Of a stretch of DNA of 32,000 nucleotides, positions 1 through 8,807 are shown piece after piece (within the stretch, counting starts at the first letter, position 1; every line of letters begins with the position of its first letter). Both the position numbers and the translations under genes were made by a program. Location: positions 1-32,000 of the forward strand of contig JAISQZ010000057.1 of NCBI GenBank assembly GCA_031273905.1. Reading direction: 5' to 3'. The notes under the pieces were generated by a model, which saw nothing but the letters and a program-made list of their open reading frames with translations, ran no database searches and had not been told where the DNA came from. The stretch comes from Oscillospiraceae bacterium. Its GTDB lineage: Bacteria > Bacillota > Clostridia > Oscillospirales > Acutalibacteraceae.

Positions 1-2338
1 CCATCTGATCCAGCCCCGTTTCCTCAAGCCTTCGTTCCAGGCATTTGTCATTATCCAGCTTGGCCCGCAGCAGGTTGGGAACCAAGGAAGCCCCGCATAA
101 AAGCTCCTGCCCCTCCGGCTGCTGATAGCTTTCCAAAGCGGCGCTCGCTTTGCCAAAGCGCAGGCTTGCCCCCTGCGTCCGGATGATGTATTGTTCCGCA
201 TCCTCCGTCAGGCTCAGCTGCGTTCCCGCCGGAAGCTCCTCCGGCACATAGCATTCCTGTAGGGTGATCTGTTCCGCGGCAATCTCCTCCCCTGCTCCGT
301 CCAAATAACGGAAGAGGATATGCACATCCGTCTGCGGCGCAAATTCGTCCAGCCACAGCTGCACCTCTTCGCTCTGCTCCGCTTCACAGGCCAGCGCGAA
401 GCTGCCGCTCGCCTTGGGCGCACCGTTTTCGTCCAGAAGCCACTCCACGTGGATGCCATATGCACTTTTAAAACGGTTTGTGTTGGTGAAAACGAATCTG
501 CCGCCGCCCTTTGCCGCCGCGCGGATGGGGCGATAGACGTTCTTCATCGCGTAAGCGCCGGTGTGCGGCCTGCGGTCGGGATAAACCAGACCGTCCACAC
601 AAAAGTTGCCGTCATGCTTGCGCTCGCCGTGGTCACCGCCATAGGTATAGCGCAAAGCCGCGCCTTCGCCGTGATCCACCGCGTGGTCCGCCCATTCCCA
701 AATGCAGCCGCCCATCAGGGTTTCATAAGCAAGGAACAGATCCCCGTATTCCGCCAGCCCGCCGGGGCCCACGCCCATGGCGTGCGCGTATTCGCACAGG
801 AAAAAGGGCTTGCCGCGAAACCGTTCATCCTCCTTCTGCTTGCCGATGCGTTCCAGCTTTGCGTGAGGGGTATACATTTCGGAATACACGTCATAGGCGT
901 ACACCGGCGTATGCACAACACTTTCGTAATGCACGGGGATTTCCGGATGCACGGCATGGAGGAAGGCATAGCAGGCGTCCTGGCAATGGTGCCCGCCCGC
1001 CTCGTTGCCCAGGGACCACATGGTTACGCAGGCGTGGTTGCGGTCACGGAAGAGCATCCGCTTCACGCGGTCAAGGTAACGGGGGATCCAGCGTTTATCG
1101 TGGCTGACCAGATGGAAGTCGTTGTGCGGCGGAAATTCCGCGCCGTGGGTTTCAATATCCGCTTCATCCACCACATAAAAGCCCATCTCGTCCGCCAGCA
1201 TCAGCAGATGCGGGTCGGGCGGGTAATGCGCGGTGCGGATGGCGTTGACGTTGAGTGCTTTCATCAGCGTCAGATCCTTCAAATAATCCTCATAACGCAT
1301 GCAGTAACCGGTCACGGGGTCTGTGTCGTGATGGTTGACGCCCTTGAACTTAATCTTTTTGCCGTTGAACAGGAAGATATTCTTCTTTATCTGCACCGTT
1401 TTGAAGCCAATGGGCAGGTTGACCGTCTGCGAAAGCGCACCGTCCTTTTTCAGGCGCAGCCAGGCCTGATAAAGCTTGGGCTGTTCCGCGTTCCATTCGA
1501 TTACCTCCGGCAAATCCAGCGTGAAGGATACACGCTCCTTCGCGGCGCCCGAAAATGACGCTTCCAGACCATCAATGGCAAATTCCAGCGACCAGCCGCC
1601 GCATTCCCCAAGCACCTCCGCCGTCACTTGCAGGCGGTAACCGCCGTCCGGCAGGCGCTGCGGCTTTGCGAACACATCGGTGAGGTAGGTTTTTGGCAAA
1701 TCATAGAGGAGGACATCGCGGAAAATCCCGCTCTCGCGGAACATATCCTGGCATTCCAAGTACGTGCCGGTGCTCCATTTGTGCACCGCCACAAGCAGCT
1801 CGTTTTCGCCGGGCGCCGCCATGCCGCTGATATCGAATTCCGCCGTATTGTGCGCACCCTCGCTGTAGCCCACATGGTAGCCGTTGAGGAACACGTCCAG
1901 GCAGGCGGCCGCCCCCAAAAAGCTGAGCAGAAAGCTGCGGTTGTGCGTTTCCTCCAGCGTGAACAGCTTGCGATAAATCCCGCAGGGAACCTGTTCGGGC
2001 ATCTCTGGCATGGGGCTTTCAAATTCGTAAGGGCAATTGAGATAAACCGGCGGCTCATAGCCCGTGCGCTGCCAGGTGGAGGGCACCTGCACCTGGTCAA
2101 AAACCATCTCCTCCGTGTCCAGCTCCTTGGGCAGCTCCCGCGCGTCGGCATAGTAGCGAAAATCCCACGCGCCGGAAAGCACGCGCACCAAATCGGAAGT
2201 GTATCGCTGCCGCGCCATTGGCGTCGCGCGAAGCACCTCCTCGTCACCATAGGGAATAAAATACGCCCTGGGTGCGCGCTTGTTTTGCTCATAGATTTCA
2301 AAATCCTTGTAGTTGCCGCGTTGCATCCGATATTTCAT
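1..2338 (-). CDS. lacZ: Beta-galactosidase (GH2, LacZ type), 3' end outside window
   Basis: About 779 codons are visible and the frame stays open to the left edge, so the C-terminal part is missing. Family role: hydrolysis of lactose and other beta-galactosides in the cytoplasm. Seen: a GH2 sugar-binding and Ig-like N-terminal half, then a TIM barrel containing the acid/base motif WSLGNEAG (Glu about residue 446) and the nucleophile motif LCEYAHAMG (Glu about residue 516). Both catalytic Glu are present. The start ATG at 2338 follows a GGGAGG Shine-Dalgarno site. There is no signal peptide. It lies 29 bp downstream of pcrA on the same strand and may be the last gene of a pfkA-pcrA-lacZ transcript. 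Galactose released here would feed glycolysis, as does PfkA, but a functional link is only inference. The family is very secure; the exact substrate is not. Confidence 0.95.
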   Translation of the reverse strand, partial: MKYRMQRGNYKDFEIYEQNKRAPRAYFIPYGDEEVLRATPMARQRYTSDLVRVLSGAWDFRYYADARELPKELDTEEMVFDQVQVPSTWQRTGYEPPVYLNCPYEFESPMPEMPEQVPCGIYRKLFTLEETHNRSFLLSFLGAAACLDVFLNGYHVGYSEGAHNTAEFDISGMAAPGENELLVAVHKWSTGTYLECQDMFRESGIFRDVLLYDLPKTYLTDVFAKPQRLPDGGYRLQVTAEVLGECGGWSLEFAIDGLEASFSGAAKERVSFTLDLPEVIEWNAEQPKLYQAWLRLKKDGALSQTVNLPIGFKTVQIKKNIFLFNGKKIKFKGVNHHDTDPVTGYCMRYEDYLKDLTLMKALNVNAIRTAHYPPDPHLLMLADEMGFYVVDEADIETHGAEFPPHNDFHLVSHDKRWIPRYLDRVKRMLFRDRNHACVTMWSLGNEAGGHHCQDACYAFLHAVHPEIPVHYESVVHTPVYAYDVYSEMYTPHAKLERIGKQKEDERFRGKPFFLCEYAHAMGVGPGGLAEYGDLFLAYETLMGGCIWEWADHAVDHGEGAALRYTYGGDHGERKHDGNFCVDGLVYPDRRPHTGAYAMKNVYRPIRAAAKGGGRFVFTNTNRFKSAYGIHVEWLLDENGAPKASGSFALACEAEQSEEVQLWLDEFAPQTDVHILFRYLDGAGEEIAAEQITLQECYVPEELPAGTQLSLTEDAEQYIIRTQGASLRFGKASAALESYQQPEGQELLCGASLVPNLLRAKLDNDKCLERRLEETGLDQM

Positions 2339-2367
2339 CGAAAAATGCCTCCCATCAAAAATAATTT

Positions 2368-4743
2368 TTATGATCCCAGCCGTTCCAGCTTTGCGTATTT
2401 TGCCATGAGCTTCTTTTGCCCCGCCGTGTCAAACGCCACCTCCAGCAGATGGTCGTTGCCGATTCCCCTGCAGGAAAGTATGCTGCCTTCGCCGAAGGAA
2501 CTGTGCCGTACCCGCTCGCCCGGCGCAAAAACCGGCGTCGGCGGCTGCAAATCCGGCTTGGGTTCCGTCAAGCTTTTCCGCAAAGAACCGGTCTCCTGCC
2601 GCGGCCCTTGTCCCCAAAGCGGAATCGCCGCCGTGCGCTGTTTTTCGCCGCCCTCCGGCTCAGCCAAGCCCGCTTCCCGCAAAAAACGCGAGGGCGAGTT
2701 ATACGCCGTGCTTCCATAAAGCAGACGAGAACGCGCGGTGGTGAAGCACAGCGTCTCCCGCGCCCTGGTGATGCCCACATAGGCCAGCCGCCGTTCCTCC
2801 TCCAGCGCCGATTCCGCGCCGCCAAAGAGCACCTGATACCCCGGGAACACCCGTTCCTCCCACGCGGGAAGGAACACACAGGGGAATTCCAGCCCCTTTG
2901 CCGCATGGAGCGTCATCAGCACTGCGGCATCCGCCTGCGCGTTATATTGGTCAATGTCCGAAAGCAGCGCAACCTCCTCCAAAAACCCCCAAAGGCTTGC
3001 CTCCTCCGCCTCCTCCTCATAGCGCAGAAGGTTGGAGGAAAGCTCCTGCAGGTTTTCCATGCGATCCTCGTAGGTTTCCCTGTCCTGCGCCAGGGCGGCG
3101 ATGTAGCCGCTGCGCTGCATGGTCAGCTCCAAAAGCGCCTTCATTGTCATCTGAGTGCGCAGGGCGCGCAGCTCTTCGAGCATCCCGGTGAATTCGCCAA
3201 GCCGCGCCGCCGCCCGCCGCAGCTGCGGGTATTCCTTTGCACGCAGCAGAATTTGATACAGGCTCACGCCCTCCTGCACGGCAAGCGCCGCGGCGCTTTG
3301 CACGGTGGCCTCGCCGATGCCGCGCTTTGGCTCGTTGATAATCCGCCGCAGCCTGATCTCGTCCGCAGGGTTCACCAGCACGGTCAAATACGCCAGCGCG
3401 TCCTTGATTTCCTTGCGGTCATAAAAGCGATGCCCCCCAATGATCCGGTAGGGGATCCCGGCGCGCACAAAAGCGGTTTCCAGCGTGTTGGAAAGGGCAT
3501 TGACGCGATAAAGCACGGCATGGTCCCCCCACTGCCTGCCTGCGGCGACGCTCTTTTCGATCTGCTCCGCAATCAGCCGCGCTTCCGCACGCTCGTCCTC
3601 CGCCACGCGCCAGGCGGGCGGAACCCCCTCTCCGTTGCCCGTCCAAAGGCTTTTTCCCTTGCGCTGGCGGTTGTGGGCAATCACGGCGTTGGCGGCATCC
3701 AGGATGGCCTGCGTGGAACGGTAATTTTGCTCCAGGCGGATCACCTGCGCACCGCTGAACTGCCGTTCAAAATACAGGATGTTTTCCACCGCCGCGCCGC
3801 GGAAGCTATAGATGCTTTGATCGTCGTCGCCCACGGCGCAAAGGTTGCCGTGCCCTGCGGAAAGAAGCTGCACCAGGCGATCCTGCGCAAAGTTGGTGTC
3901 CTGGTATTCGTCCACCAGAATGTATTCAAAGCGCTGCTGGTATTGCCGGCGCACCAAGGCGTTTCCCTCCAGCAGCTCCACGGTGTTGGTGATGATGTCG
4001 TCAAAATCCATCGCGTTTGCCTTGCGCAGCAGCTGTTGGTAACGCGCATAGGCTTGGGCGGTCTGCCGAAGGCGGAGGTCGCTCCCCGCTTCCCCGGCAA
4101 GCGCTTCCGGAGAAACCAGCCGCTCCTTCGCCCGGCTCACCGCGCTAAGCAACTGCCTGTGCGGCAAAAACTTTTCATCCATTTGAAGCTGCCGCTGCAC
4201 TTCCTTCATCGCGCGGCGGCTGTCGTCGGTGTCATAGATGGCGAAATGGGCGTCGTAGCCCGGCAAGCCGCCGTCATGCCGGCGCAATATTTTGGCGCAG
4301 ACGGAATGGAAGGTTCCCGCCCAAAGCGCGCCCGCCTGGTCGCCCAGCATCGTGCGCAGGCGTTCCTTCATCTCGCCGGCGGCCTTGTTGGTGAAGGTGA
4401 TCGCCAGAATGCGCCAAGGCTCCGGCGCTCCCACGCAAAGCAGCGGCGCGATCCTTTCCCTTGCCTGCGCGTCCCCTTCGGCGGCCGTGCGCAAATCCTC
4501 CAGCGCCGCAGCGTCCGGCGCACAGGCAAAGTCGCCGGAATGCCAAGCGTTGCCGTGCCGGATCAGGTAGGCGATCCGGTGAACCAGCACCGTCGTCTTC
4601 CCGCTGCCCGCCCCCGCCAGCACCAGCAGCGGACCTTTCACGCAAAAAACCGCCTGCCGCTGCATTCCGTTCATCCCGGCAAATTCCCGCTCTAGGATTG
4701 TTCTTCGCAGCGCAAGGCATTGTGCGCGTTCCACCTCGTTCAT
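2368..4743 (-). CDS. pcrA: ATP-dependent 3'-5' DNA helicase PcrA/UvrD
   Basis: 791-aa superfamily 1 helicase. Family role: unwinding DNA in nucleotide-excision repair, rolling-circle replication and removal of RecA or stalled complexes. Seen: Q-motif region, Walker A AGAGSGKT (about residues 44-51), motif Ia AITFTNKAAGEM, motif II VDEYQDTN, motif III GDDDQSIYSFRG, and the motif VI region VGITRARE. The C-terminal region after about residue 700 ends in a small basic domain typical of PcrA. About 45 extra residues sit between motifs I and Ia (about 63-108) compared with Bacillus PcrA. From memory, similar inserts occur in other clostridial PcrA proteins. The chosen ATG at 4743 follows a GGGGG run; an in-frame GTG at 4770 overlaps the pfkA stop but has no SD. 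pfkA lies directly upstream. Confidence 0.95.
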   Translation of the reverse strand: MNEVERAQCLALRRTILEREFAGMNGMQRQAVFCVKGPLLVLAGAGSGKTTVLVHRIAYLIRHGNAWHSGDFACAPDAAALEDLRTAAEGDAQARERIAPLLCVGAPEPWRILAITFTNKAAGEMKERLRTMLGDQAGALWAGTFHSVCAKILRRHDGGLPGYDAHFAIYDTDDSRRAMKEVQRQLQMDEKFLPHRQLLSAVSRAKERLVSPEALAGEAGSDLRLRQTAQAYARYQQLLRKANAMDFDDIITNTVELLEGNALVRRQYQQRFEYILVDEYQDTNFAQDRLVQLLSAGHGNLCAVGDDDQSIYSFRGAAVENILYFERQFSGAQVIRLEQNYRSTQAILDAANAVIAHNRQRKGKSLWTGNGEGVPPAWRVAEDERAEARLIAEQIEKSVAAGRQWGDHAVLYRVNALSNTLETAFVRAGIPYRIIGGHRFYDRKEIKDALAYLTVLVNPADEIRLRRIINEPKRGIGEATVQSAAALAVQEGVSLYQILLRAKEYPQLRRAAARLGEFTGMLEELRALRTQMTMKALLELTMQRSGYIAALAQDRETYEDRMENLQELSSNLLRYEEEAEEASLWGFLEEVALLSDIDQYNAQADAAVLMTLHAAKGLEFPCVFLPAWEERVFPGYQVLFGGAESALEEERRLAYVGITRARETLCFTTARSRLLYGSTAYNSPSRFLREAGLAEPEGGEKQRTAAIPLWGQGPRQETGSLRKSLTEPKPDLQPPTPVFAPGERVRHSSFGEGSILSCRGIGNDHLLEVAFDTAGQKKLMAKYAKLERLGS

Positions 4744-4766
4744 ACAACCCCCAAAAATTCGTGGTG

Positions 4767-5852
4767 TCACACGGAATCATAGCGCAGGCTTTTCGCCAAG
4801 GCGATATCCTCGGCGCTGAGCTTTTTTGGCATATGCAGCGCACGGGTGATTCCAAGGTCGCTCACCGCGCCGCCGCGCAGGATGACCACGCGGTTGCTCT
4901 GATTTTCCGCAAGCAGGCGCACCGCGCGTGCGCCCATTTGCGCCGCAAGGATGCGGTCACGCGCGGAGGGCTTGCCGCCGCGCTGAACATAGCCTAGCAC
5001 ATCCGCACGCGTTTCAACGCCGGTCAACTGCTGGATACGCTTCGCAAGCGCCTCCATGCCGCCGGGATAACGCGTCCTGCCGTTTTTATCCTTTTTGCCG
5101 GTAAAGCCCTCCGCCACCAAAACCACAAAGGAACGCCTGCCCGCCGCCTTTGCCGCCGCAATCGCTTGCGCAATGCCGCCGTCAAAACGCGCAACCTCTT
5201 CCGCGCTCATCTCACCCTGCTCGGGCAGATCATAGCCCTCCTCCGGCACCACCGTCACCGCGCCGGCCGCCATGCCCGCATAAAGGGTCAAATCACCCGC
5301 CATGTTGCCCATTACCTCCACTATGATGCAGCGGTCGTGCGAGCGGGCGGTGTCGGCAATGGCATCCACCATAGCGCAAACAGCGTTAAGGCAGGTGTCG
5401 TAACCGATGGTTTCGTCGGTGCAGGCGATGTCGTTATCAATCGTACCGGGCAGGCAGACGCAGGGCAGGTTCTTTTTGGTCAGATCAAACGCGCCGCGGA
5501 AGGAACCGTCCCCCCCAACAACCACCAAGCCCTCAATCGGATTCGGATTGCCTGCGGCATCCCGGTTTTTCCTGCAATTGCGGATGCACTGCCTGATCGC
5601 ACCCTTGCGCCTGGCGGCGTCGCTGAAGGGCAAAAAACGCGCGGTGCGCAGGACGGTGCCGCCTCTTTGGTGGATGTCATCCACTTTTTCCGGCGTCAGC
5701 TCCTCCCAATCCGCGTCATATAAGCCCTGATAGCCGCATTGGATGCCATAAATACGCATTCCCCGCGCCGCCGCAGCAAAAACTGCGGCGCGGATGGCGG
5801 CATTCATGCCGGGGCAGTCCCCGCCGGATGTCAGTATTCCAATTGTGTTCAT
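4767..5852 (-). CDS. pfkA: ATP-dependent 6-phosphofructokinase
   Basis: 361 aa, longer than the roughly 320 aa of E. coli PfkA. Role: phosphorylates fructose-6-phosphate to fructose-1,6-bisphosphate in glycolysis. Seen: N-terminal GILTSGGDCPGMNAAIR, GGTVLRTARF (the Arg equivalent to E. coli R72), GGDGS at 113-117 and PGTIDND with the catalytic Asp. Gly at the 104-equivalent and PGTIDND rather than PKTIDND point to ATP, not pyrophosphate, as donor. Odd: the MGR motif reads MGN (Asn183), replacing the Arg equivalent to E. coli R171, which has been implicated in catalysis. Start ATG 5852 has an upstream AGGGGG about 12 nt away; the longer in-frame extension to 5927 would run into the promoter. 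The stop overlaps a possible upstream start of pcrA, suggesting cotranscription. Confidence 0.93.
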   Translation of the reverse strand: MNTIGILTSGGDCPGMNAAIRAAVFAAAARGMRIYGIQCGYQGLYDADWEELTPEKVDDIHQRGGTVLRTARFLPFSDAARRKGAIRQCIRNCRKNRDAAGNPNPIEGLVVVGGDGSFRGAFDLTKKNLPCVCLPGTIDNDIACTDETIGYDTCLNAVCAMVDAIADTARSHDRCIIVEVMGNMAGDLTLYAGMAAGAVTVVPEEGYDLPEQGEMSAEEVARFDGGIAQAIAAAKAAGRRSFVVLVAEGFTGKKDKNGRTRYPGGMEALAKRIQQLTGVETRADVLGYVQRGGKPSARDRILAAQMGARAVRLLAENQSNRVVILRGGAVSDLGITRALHMPKKLSAEDIALAKSLRYDSV

Positions 5853-5915
5853 AAGTGCCGTGATCCCCCTGCCGTTTATTGCACGGTCGAGCCGCGCGGA
5901 AAAAATCCGATTATT

Positions 5916-5944
5916 ATCGTACAGCATCGGCGGTAAAATGTCAA
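5916..5944 (-). promoter_or_regulatory. Sigma-A promoter of pfkA
   Basis: On the minus strand TTGACA (5944-5939) is followed after 17 nt by TACGAT (5921-5916). The -35 is perfect and the -10 matches 4 of 6. It lies about 60 nt upstream of the pfkA ATG, so it should drive pfkA-pcrA and perhaps lacZ. Confidence 0.75.
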
Positions 5945-6084
5945 CAGTTTTGTATTGTTTTCAACAACAAAAAGTGCCCGATCAATTGCAATATCAAATG
6001 CAACAAAAATTTCATCACAGGGGAAAGCCATCAAAGCGCATTTTGCGGGTTCTCGACGCTTAATTTCACCGGGCGCACTAAAAA

Positions 6085-6135
6085 GCACAGGGGCGGCAGG
6101 AATGCCTTCCCTGTGCGGATTCCTGCCTATGCAGG
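6085..6135. repeat. Interlocked inverted repeats in the spo0A-pfkA gap
   Basis: Three inverted repeats interlock. GCACAGGG (6085-6092) pairs with CCCTGTGC (6109-6116). GGCAGGAAT (6095-6103) pairs with ATTCCTGCC (6119-6127). CCTGC (6122-6126) pairs with GCAGG (6131-6135). The first two cannot form simple hairpins together because their arms alternate. No coding potential is evident, and the function is unknown. The rest of the 385-bp gap (5853-6237) holds the pfkA promoter and the spo0A terminator. Confidence 0.7.
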
Positions 6136-6144
6136 GGAAAAATC

Positions 6145-6176
6145 GCAAAAGAGAGGTCAAAGGACCTCTCTTTTGC
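6145..6176 (-). terminator. Intrinsic terminator downstream of spo0A
   Basis: A perfect 14-bp stem GCAAAAGAGAGGTC / GACCTCTCTTTTGC with a 4-nt loop, followed on the minus strand by GATTTTT. It lies 62 bp after the spo0A stop. On the plus strand the stem is followed by an A-run, so minus-strand termination is the better reading. Confidence 0.8.
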
Positions 6177-6237
6177 AAAAAAGTGGCAAGCGGCAAACGT
6201 TCCCCGGCGGTTCCCGCCGTGTGTGTTTCGCTTTTTG

Positions 6238-7023
6238 TCAGGAAGCTTTTAGCTTCAGGCGCAGCTGATCCGCAATCATTGCGATAAATTCGCTGTTGGT
6301 CGGCTTCCCGCGGCTGTTTTGGATCGTGTAGCCAAAATAAGAATTGAGCACATCCACGTCGCCGCGATCCCAAGCCACCTCAATCGCGTGGCGGATCGCC
6401 CGCTCCACGCGGGAGGGCGTGGTCTTGAAGGTTTTTGCCACCGTGGGATAGAGCAGCTTTGTGACGGAGCTTATCATATTGCCGTCCCCAATGGAAAGAA
6501 TAATCGCTTCGCGCAAATACTGATAGCCCTTGATGTGCGCCGGTACGCCGACCTGGTGCATGATCTCGGAAACCTGCAGCTCCAGGCTAGGTCTTGTGCG
6601 CCCCGCGCGCTTGCCGGCTTCCGGCGCGGCGGCGCTGCCCGTTTTGCGCCAAGTGGTAAACTGGCTTACGCGCTCGGCAAGCATACGCACATCAAAGGGC
6701 TTAAGAAAATAATAATCCGCCCCGCTGGAAAGCGCTTCCTGTTCAAAGCTTGCGTTGTCCACGCTTGAAAGCAGCAGAATCAACGGCTTGTGCGGCAAGG
6801 CGCGCGCCTTGATCTCCTTCAGGACGCCCAGTGCATCCATGTGGGAAAGGAAGGAATCCATGATCAAGACATCCTGCTGCTCACTTTCAAGCTGCTTTAG
6901 GACTTCCAGTCCATCCTTTGGTACCGTTCGCACGTCGAAGCCCTTGCTCCTGAGCGCCTGCGAACAGTCCAGTCCCCCGTCATTTCCATCGTCTGTCAAC
7001 AAAACCTGCAACGAGTTTGTCAT
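6238..7023 (-). CDS. spo0A: Stage 0 sporulation response regulator Spo0A
   Basis: 261-aa master regulator of sporulation. Family role: phosphorylated Spo0A binds 0A boxes and switches cells into spore formation. Seen: an N-terminal receiver (about 1-125) with the acidic pair D11/D12, phospho-acceptor D56, S87 and K108 at the same numbers as B. subtilis. A linker follows, then the Spo0A C-terminal DNA-binding domain with the nearly invariant [15 protein letters not shown] and [10 protein letters not shown]; it also ends in KAS like the Bacillus protein. Odd: the usual MPHxDG after D56 reads LSHMDA, so Pro60 and Gly64 are replaced. ATG 7023 has an AGAGGA site about 11 nt upstream. The pair spoIVB-spo0A is conserved in spore formers, and spo0A also has its own strong promoter here. 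Confidence 0.97.
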   Translation of the reverse strand: MTNSLQVLLTDDGNDGGLDCSQALRSKGFDVRTVPKDGLEVLKQLESEQQDVLIMDSFLSHMDALGVLKEIKARALPHKPLILLLSSVDNASFEQEALSSGADYYFLKPFDVRMLAERVSQFTTWRKTGSAAAPEAGKRAGRTRPSLELQVSEIMHQVGVPAHIKGYQYLREAIILSIGDGNMISSVTKLLYPTVAKTFKTTPSRVERAIRHAIEVAWDRGDVDVLNSYFGYTIQNSRGKPTNSEFIAMIADQLRLKLKAS

Positions 7024-7114
7024 TTTCTTCGCCGTCCTCTCATATTTAGCTACCTTTCAGCGCTAAAGCCCATCAATAAGCTTACAGTGCTAAAAGCCGT
7101 AGCTTTTCCCCCAT

Positions 7115-7143
7115 AGAATAGCATATATGGTAATAATTGTCAA
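7115..7143 (-). promoter_or_regulatory. Sigma-A promoter of spo0A
   Basis: TTGACA (7143-7138), 17-nt spacer, TATTCT (7120-7115) on the minus strand, about 92 nt upstream of the spo0A ATG. The surrounding 7121-7165 is AT-rich. It lets spo0A be transcribed independently of spoIVB. No clear 0A box (TGTCGAA) was found next to it. Confidence 0.75.
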
Positions 7144-7212
7144 TTATTTTTTTCTCATTATTCTCATTTTTTATCCTTTGGGGCAAATCTGAGCAAACGG
7201 CCGCCGCCAACG

Positions 7213-8502
7213 CTACGCGGCTTCGCGCAATTGTGCGCTTTCCCGCGCCGTTTCGAGCATCGTCTGCGCAAAAATGGCATAACCTTCCAGCGGTGTGTTC
7301 ACAAACACATGGGTTATCGCGCCGATGAGCATCCCGTCCTGCACAATCGGGCTGCCGCTCATGCCTTGGACAATCCCTCCGGTGGCCGCAATCAGCGCGG
7401 GATCGGTGATACGGATGGTCATATTTTTCTGACCTGCGCCGGCATTCACGGAAACCCGCGTGATTTCCGCATCATAATACCTGGCGGTTGTGCCCTCGAC
7501 GGTGGCAAGGATTTTTGCGGCGCCCGTTTTTACCTCCGATTTGAGCGCGACGGGAAGCAGCTCATTTTTTGGCGCAAATGCCAGAGTGCCATAAACCCCC
7601 GTTTCGCCGTTTTTCTGCAGCGCGGCAAGCGTTTGCGTGTCAAAGACCCCGCAAAGCTCCCCCGGGGAACCATCCACACCCTTGTAACAGCCCATCACCT
7701 TGGCGCTCACCATTTCGCCGCCCGAAATCGGAATCACTTCGCCGGAATCCACATCGCAGATCGCGTGACCCAAGCCCGCAACCGTCTTGCTCTTTTCGTC
7801 ATAAAACGTTACGGTTCCTATGCCCGCGGAGCTATCGCGGATCCACAGCCCGGCGATCAGCTTACCGTCTGCCGCGCCGCGCACCGGCGCCAGGCGCAGG
7901 GTCAGCTCACTGCCGCCGCGTTCCACCGTCAGCCGCAGGGGTGTTCCCCCGCAGTTTTCGATCGCTTGGGCAACCTCGGCCTTGCGGTTCACCTCTTTGC
8001 CGTCAATTGCGGTAATCACGTCGCCGCTGCGGATACCCGCCGCCTGCGCCGGATTTTCGTTGCCCTTGGCGGTGGTGACCAGATCCGTTTTTGCGACCAG
8101 CACGCCCTTCGTATAGAGCTTTACGCCGAAGATGTCCCCACCCACGCGAACATAGCTTCGCTTGGCGACCGTCACCTTGGCGGATTTGACCGGGAACAGC
8201 CGCAGCAGCTTAAACGCCGCTTGCCGGGCGGGGGCGTTTTCCGGTTCCGCCATCGCGGCCTGACCGTCCGTTCCCCCTTGCTCGGGCATCCAGCCGATTG
8301 CCCCGGGCTGCTTCCCGGTGGGAATTTCCACCAGCTCCGCCGAATACGGCGCGTTGAACACCAGCATTTGCCGCCCGGTAATGGCAACCTCCTCCGGGAG
8401 CATCGCCATACCATAACCAATCAGCAGGAACACCATCAGGCTGCACAGCCCCAGGAGCGCCGCCGCGCGTTTGACCGCCTTGTTCACAAAGATTGCTCTC
8501 AC
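7213..8502 (-). CDS. spoIVB: SpoIVB serine peptidase (S55), sporulation signalling protease
   Basis: 429 aa, close to the 426 aa of B. subtilis SpoIVB. Role: made in the forespore and secreted across the inner forespore membrane, it cleaves SpoIVFA to activate pro-sigma-K processing. Seen: an N-terminal membrane anchor (about 11-35), a PDZ domain (about 125-205), and the S55 peptidase domain with GLGHAI (His246), ITDPAL (Asp367) and GMSGSP (Ser382). Asp and Ser are 15 residues apart, as in B. subtilis. Start chosen at GTG 8502, preceded by GGAAGG and an overlapping GGAGG; a second GTG at 8487 is possible. The open frame runs on to 8733, but that part has no SD and overlaps a terminator region. 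spo0A follows it. Confidence 0.95.
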   Translation of the reverse strand: MRAIFVNKAVKRAAALLGLCSLMVFLLIGYGMAMLPEEVAITGRQMLVFNAPYSAELVEIPTGKQPGAIGWMPEQGGTDGQAAMAEPENAPARQAAFKLLRLFPVKSAKVTVAKRSYVRVGGDIFGVKLYTKGVLVAKTDLVTTAKGNENPAQAAGIRSGDVITAIDGKEVNRKAEVAQAIENCGGTPLRLTVERGGSELTLRLAPVRGAADGKLIAGLWIRDSSAGIGTVTFYDEKSKTVAGLGHAICDVDSGEVIPISGGEMVSAKVMGCYKGVDGSPGELCGVFDTQTLAALQKNGETGVYGTLAFAPKNELLPVALKSEVKTGAAKILATVEGTTARYYDAEITRVSVNAGAGQKNMTIRITDPALIAATGGIVQGMSGSPIVQDGMLIGAITHVFVNTPLEGYAIFAQTMLETARESAQLREAA

Positions 8503-8684
8503 CTCCGCCTTCCTTGCGTGGAAGCTTGGCGCCTCGCCGCACACATACTTTGCGCCGCAAGCGAAGGATTTATCAGCGGAAAATCTACACTTTGATGGAA
8601 AAATTACTCCGCAAGTAAAGTCTTGCCAGTGAGGGCGCCAAAAAGGCAAGCGATCATGGCAGGGCTTTGCTTGCGGGCAATGAA

Positions 8685-8713
8685 AAGCAGCGGGAAATTG
8701 TTTCCCGCTGCTT
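8685..8713 (-). terminator. Intrinsic terminator after the small lipoprotein gene
   Basis: A perfect 13-bp stem AAGCAGCGGGAAA / TTTCCCGCTGCTT with a 3-nt loop; the minus-strand 3' arm runs into TTTTC. It closes the transcript ending with the gene at 8808-9227. The rest of 8503-8807 shows no coding potential and no convincing spoIVB promoter. Confidence 0.85.
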
Positions 8714-8807
8714 CCATAAAGATAAAACGGCAAATGCTTGCAGGGCTGCAGGGGCGCACGTCCCAGCGCCGCAGCCCCAAAAACGCGGGATAGCGCTCAG
8801 CCGCCCT

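Noticed and set aside
320-1558. Long plus-strand open frame opposite lacZ
   Set aside because: GC-rich antisense shadow of the beta-galactosidase gene; the minus frame carries all catalytic motifs.
2416-4695. 759-codon plus-strand open frame opposite pcrA
   Set aside because: Antisense shadow rich in Arg, Pro and His with no family features; the minus strand encodes an intact helicase.
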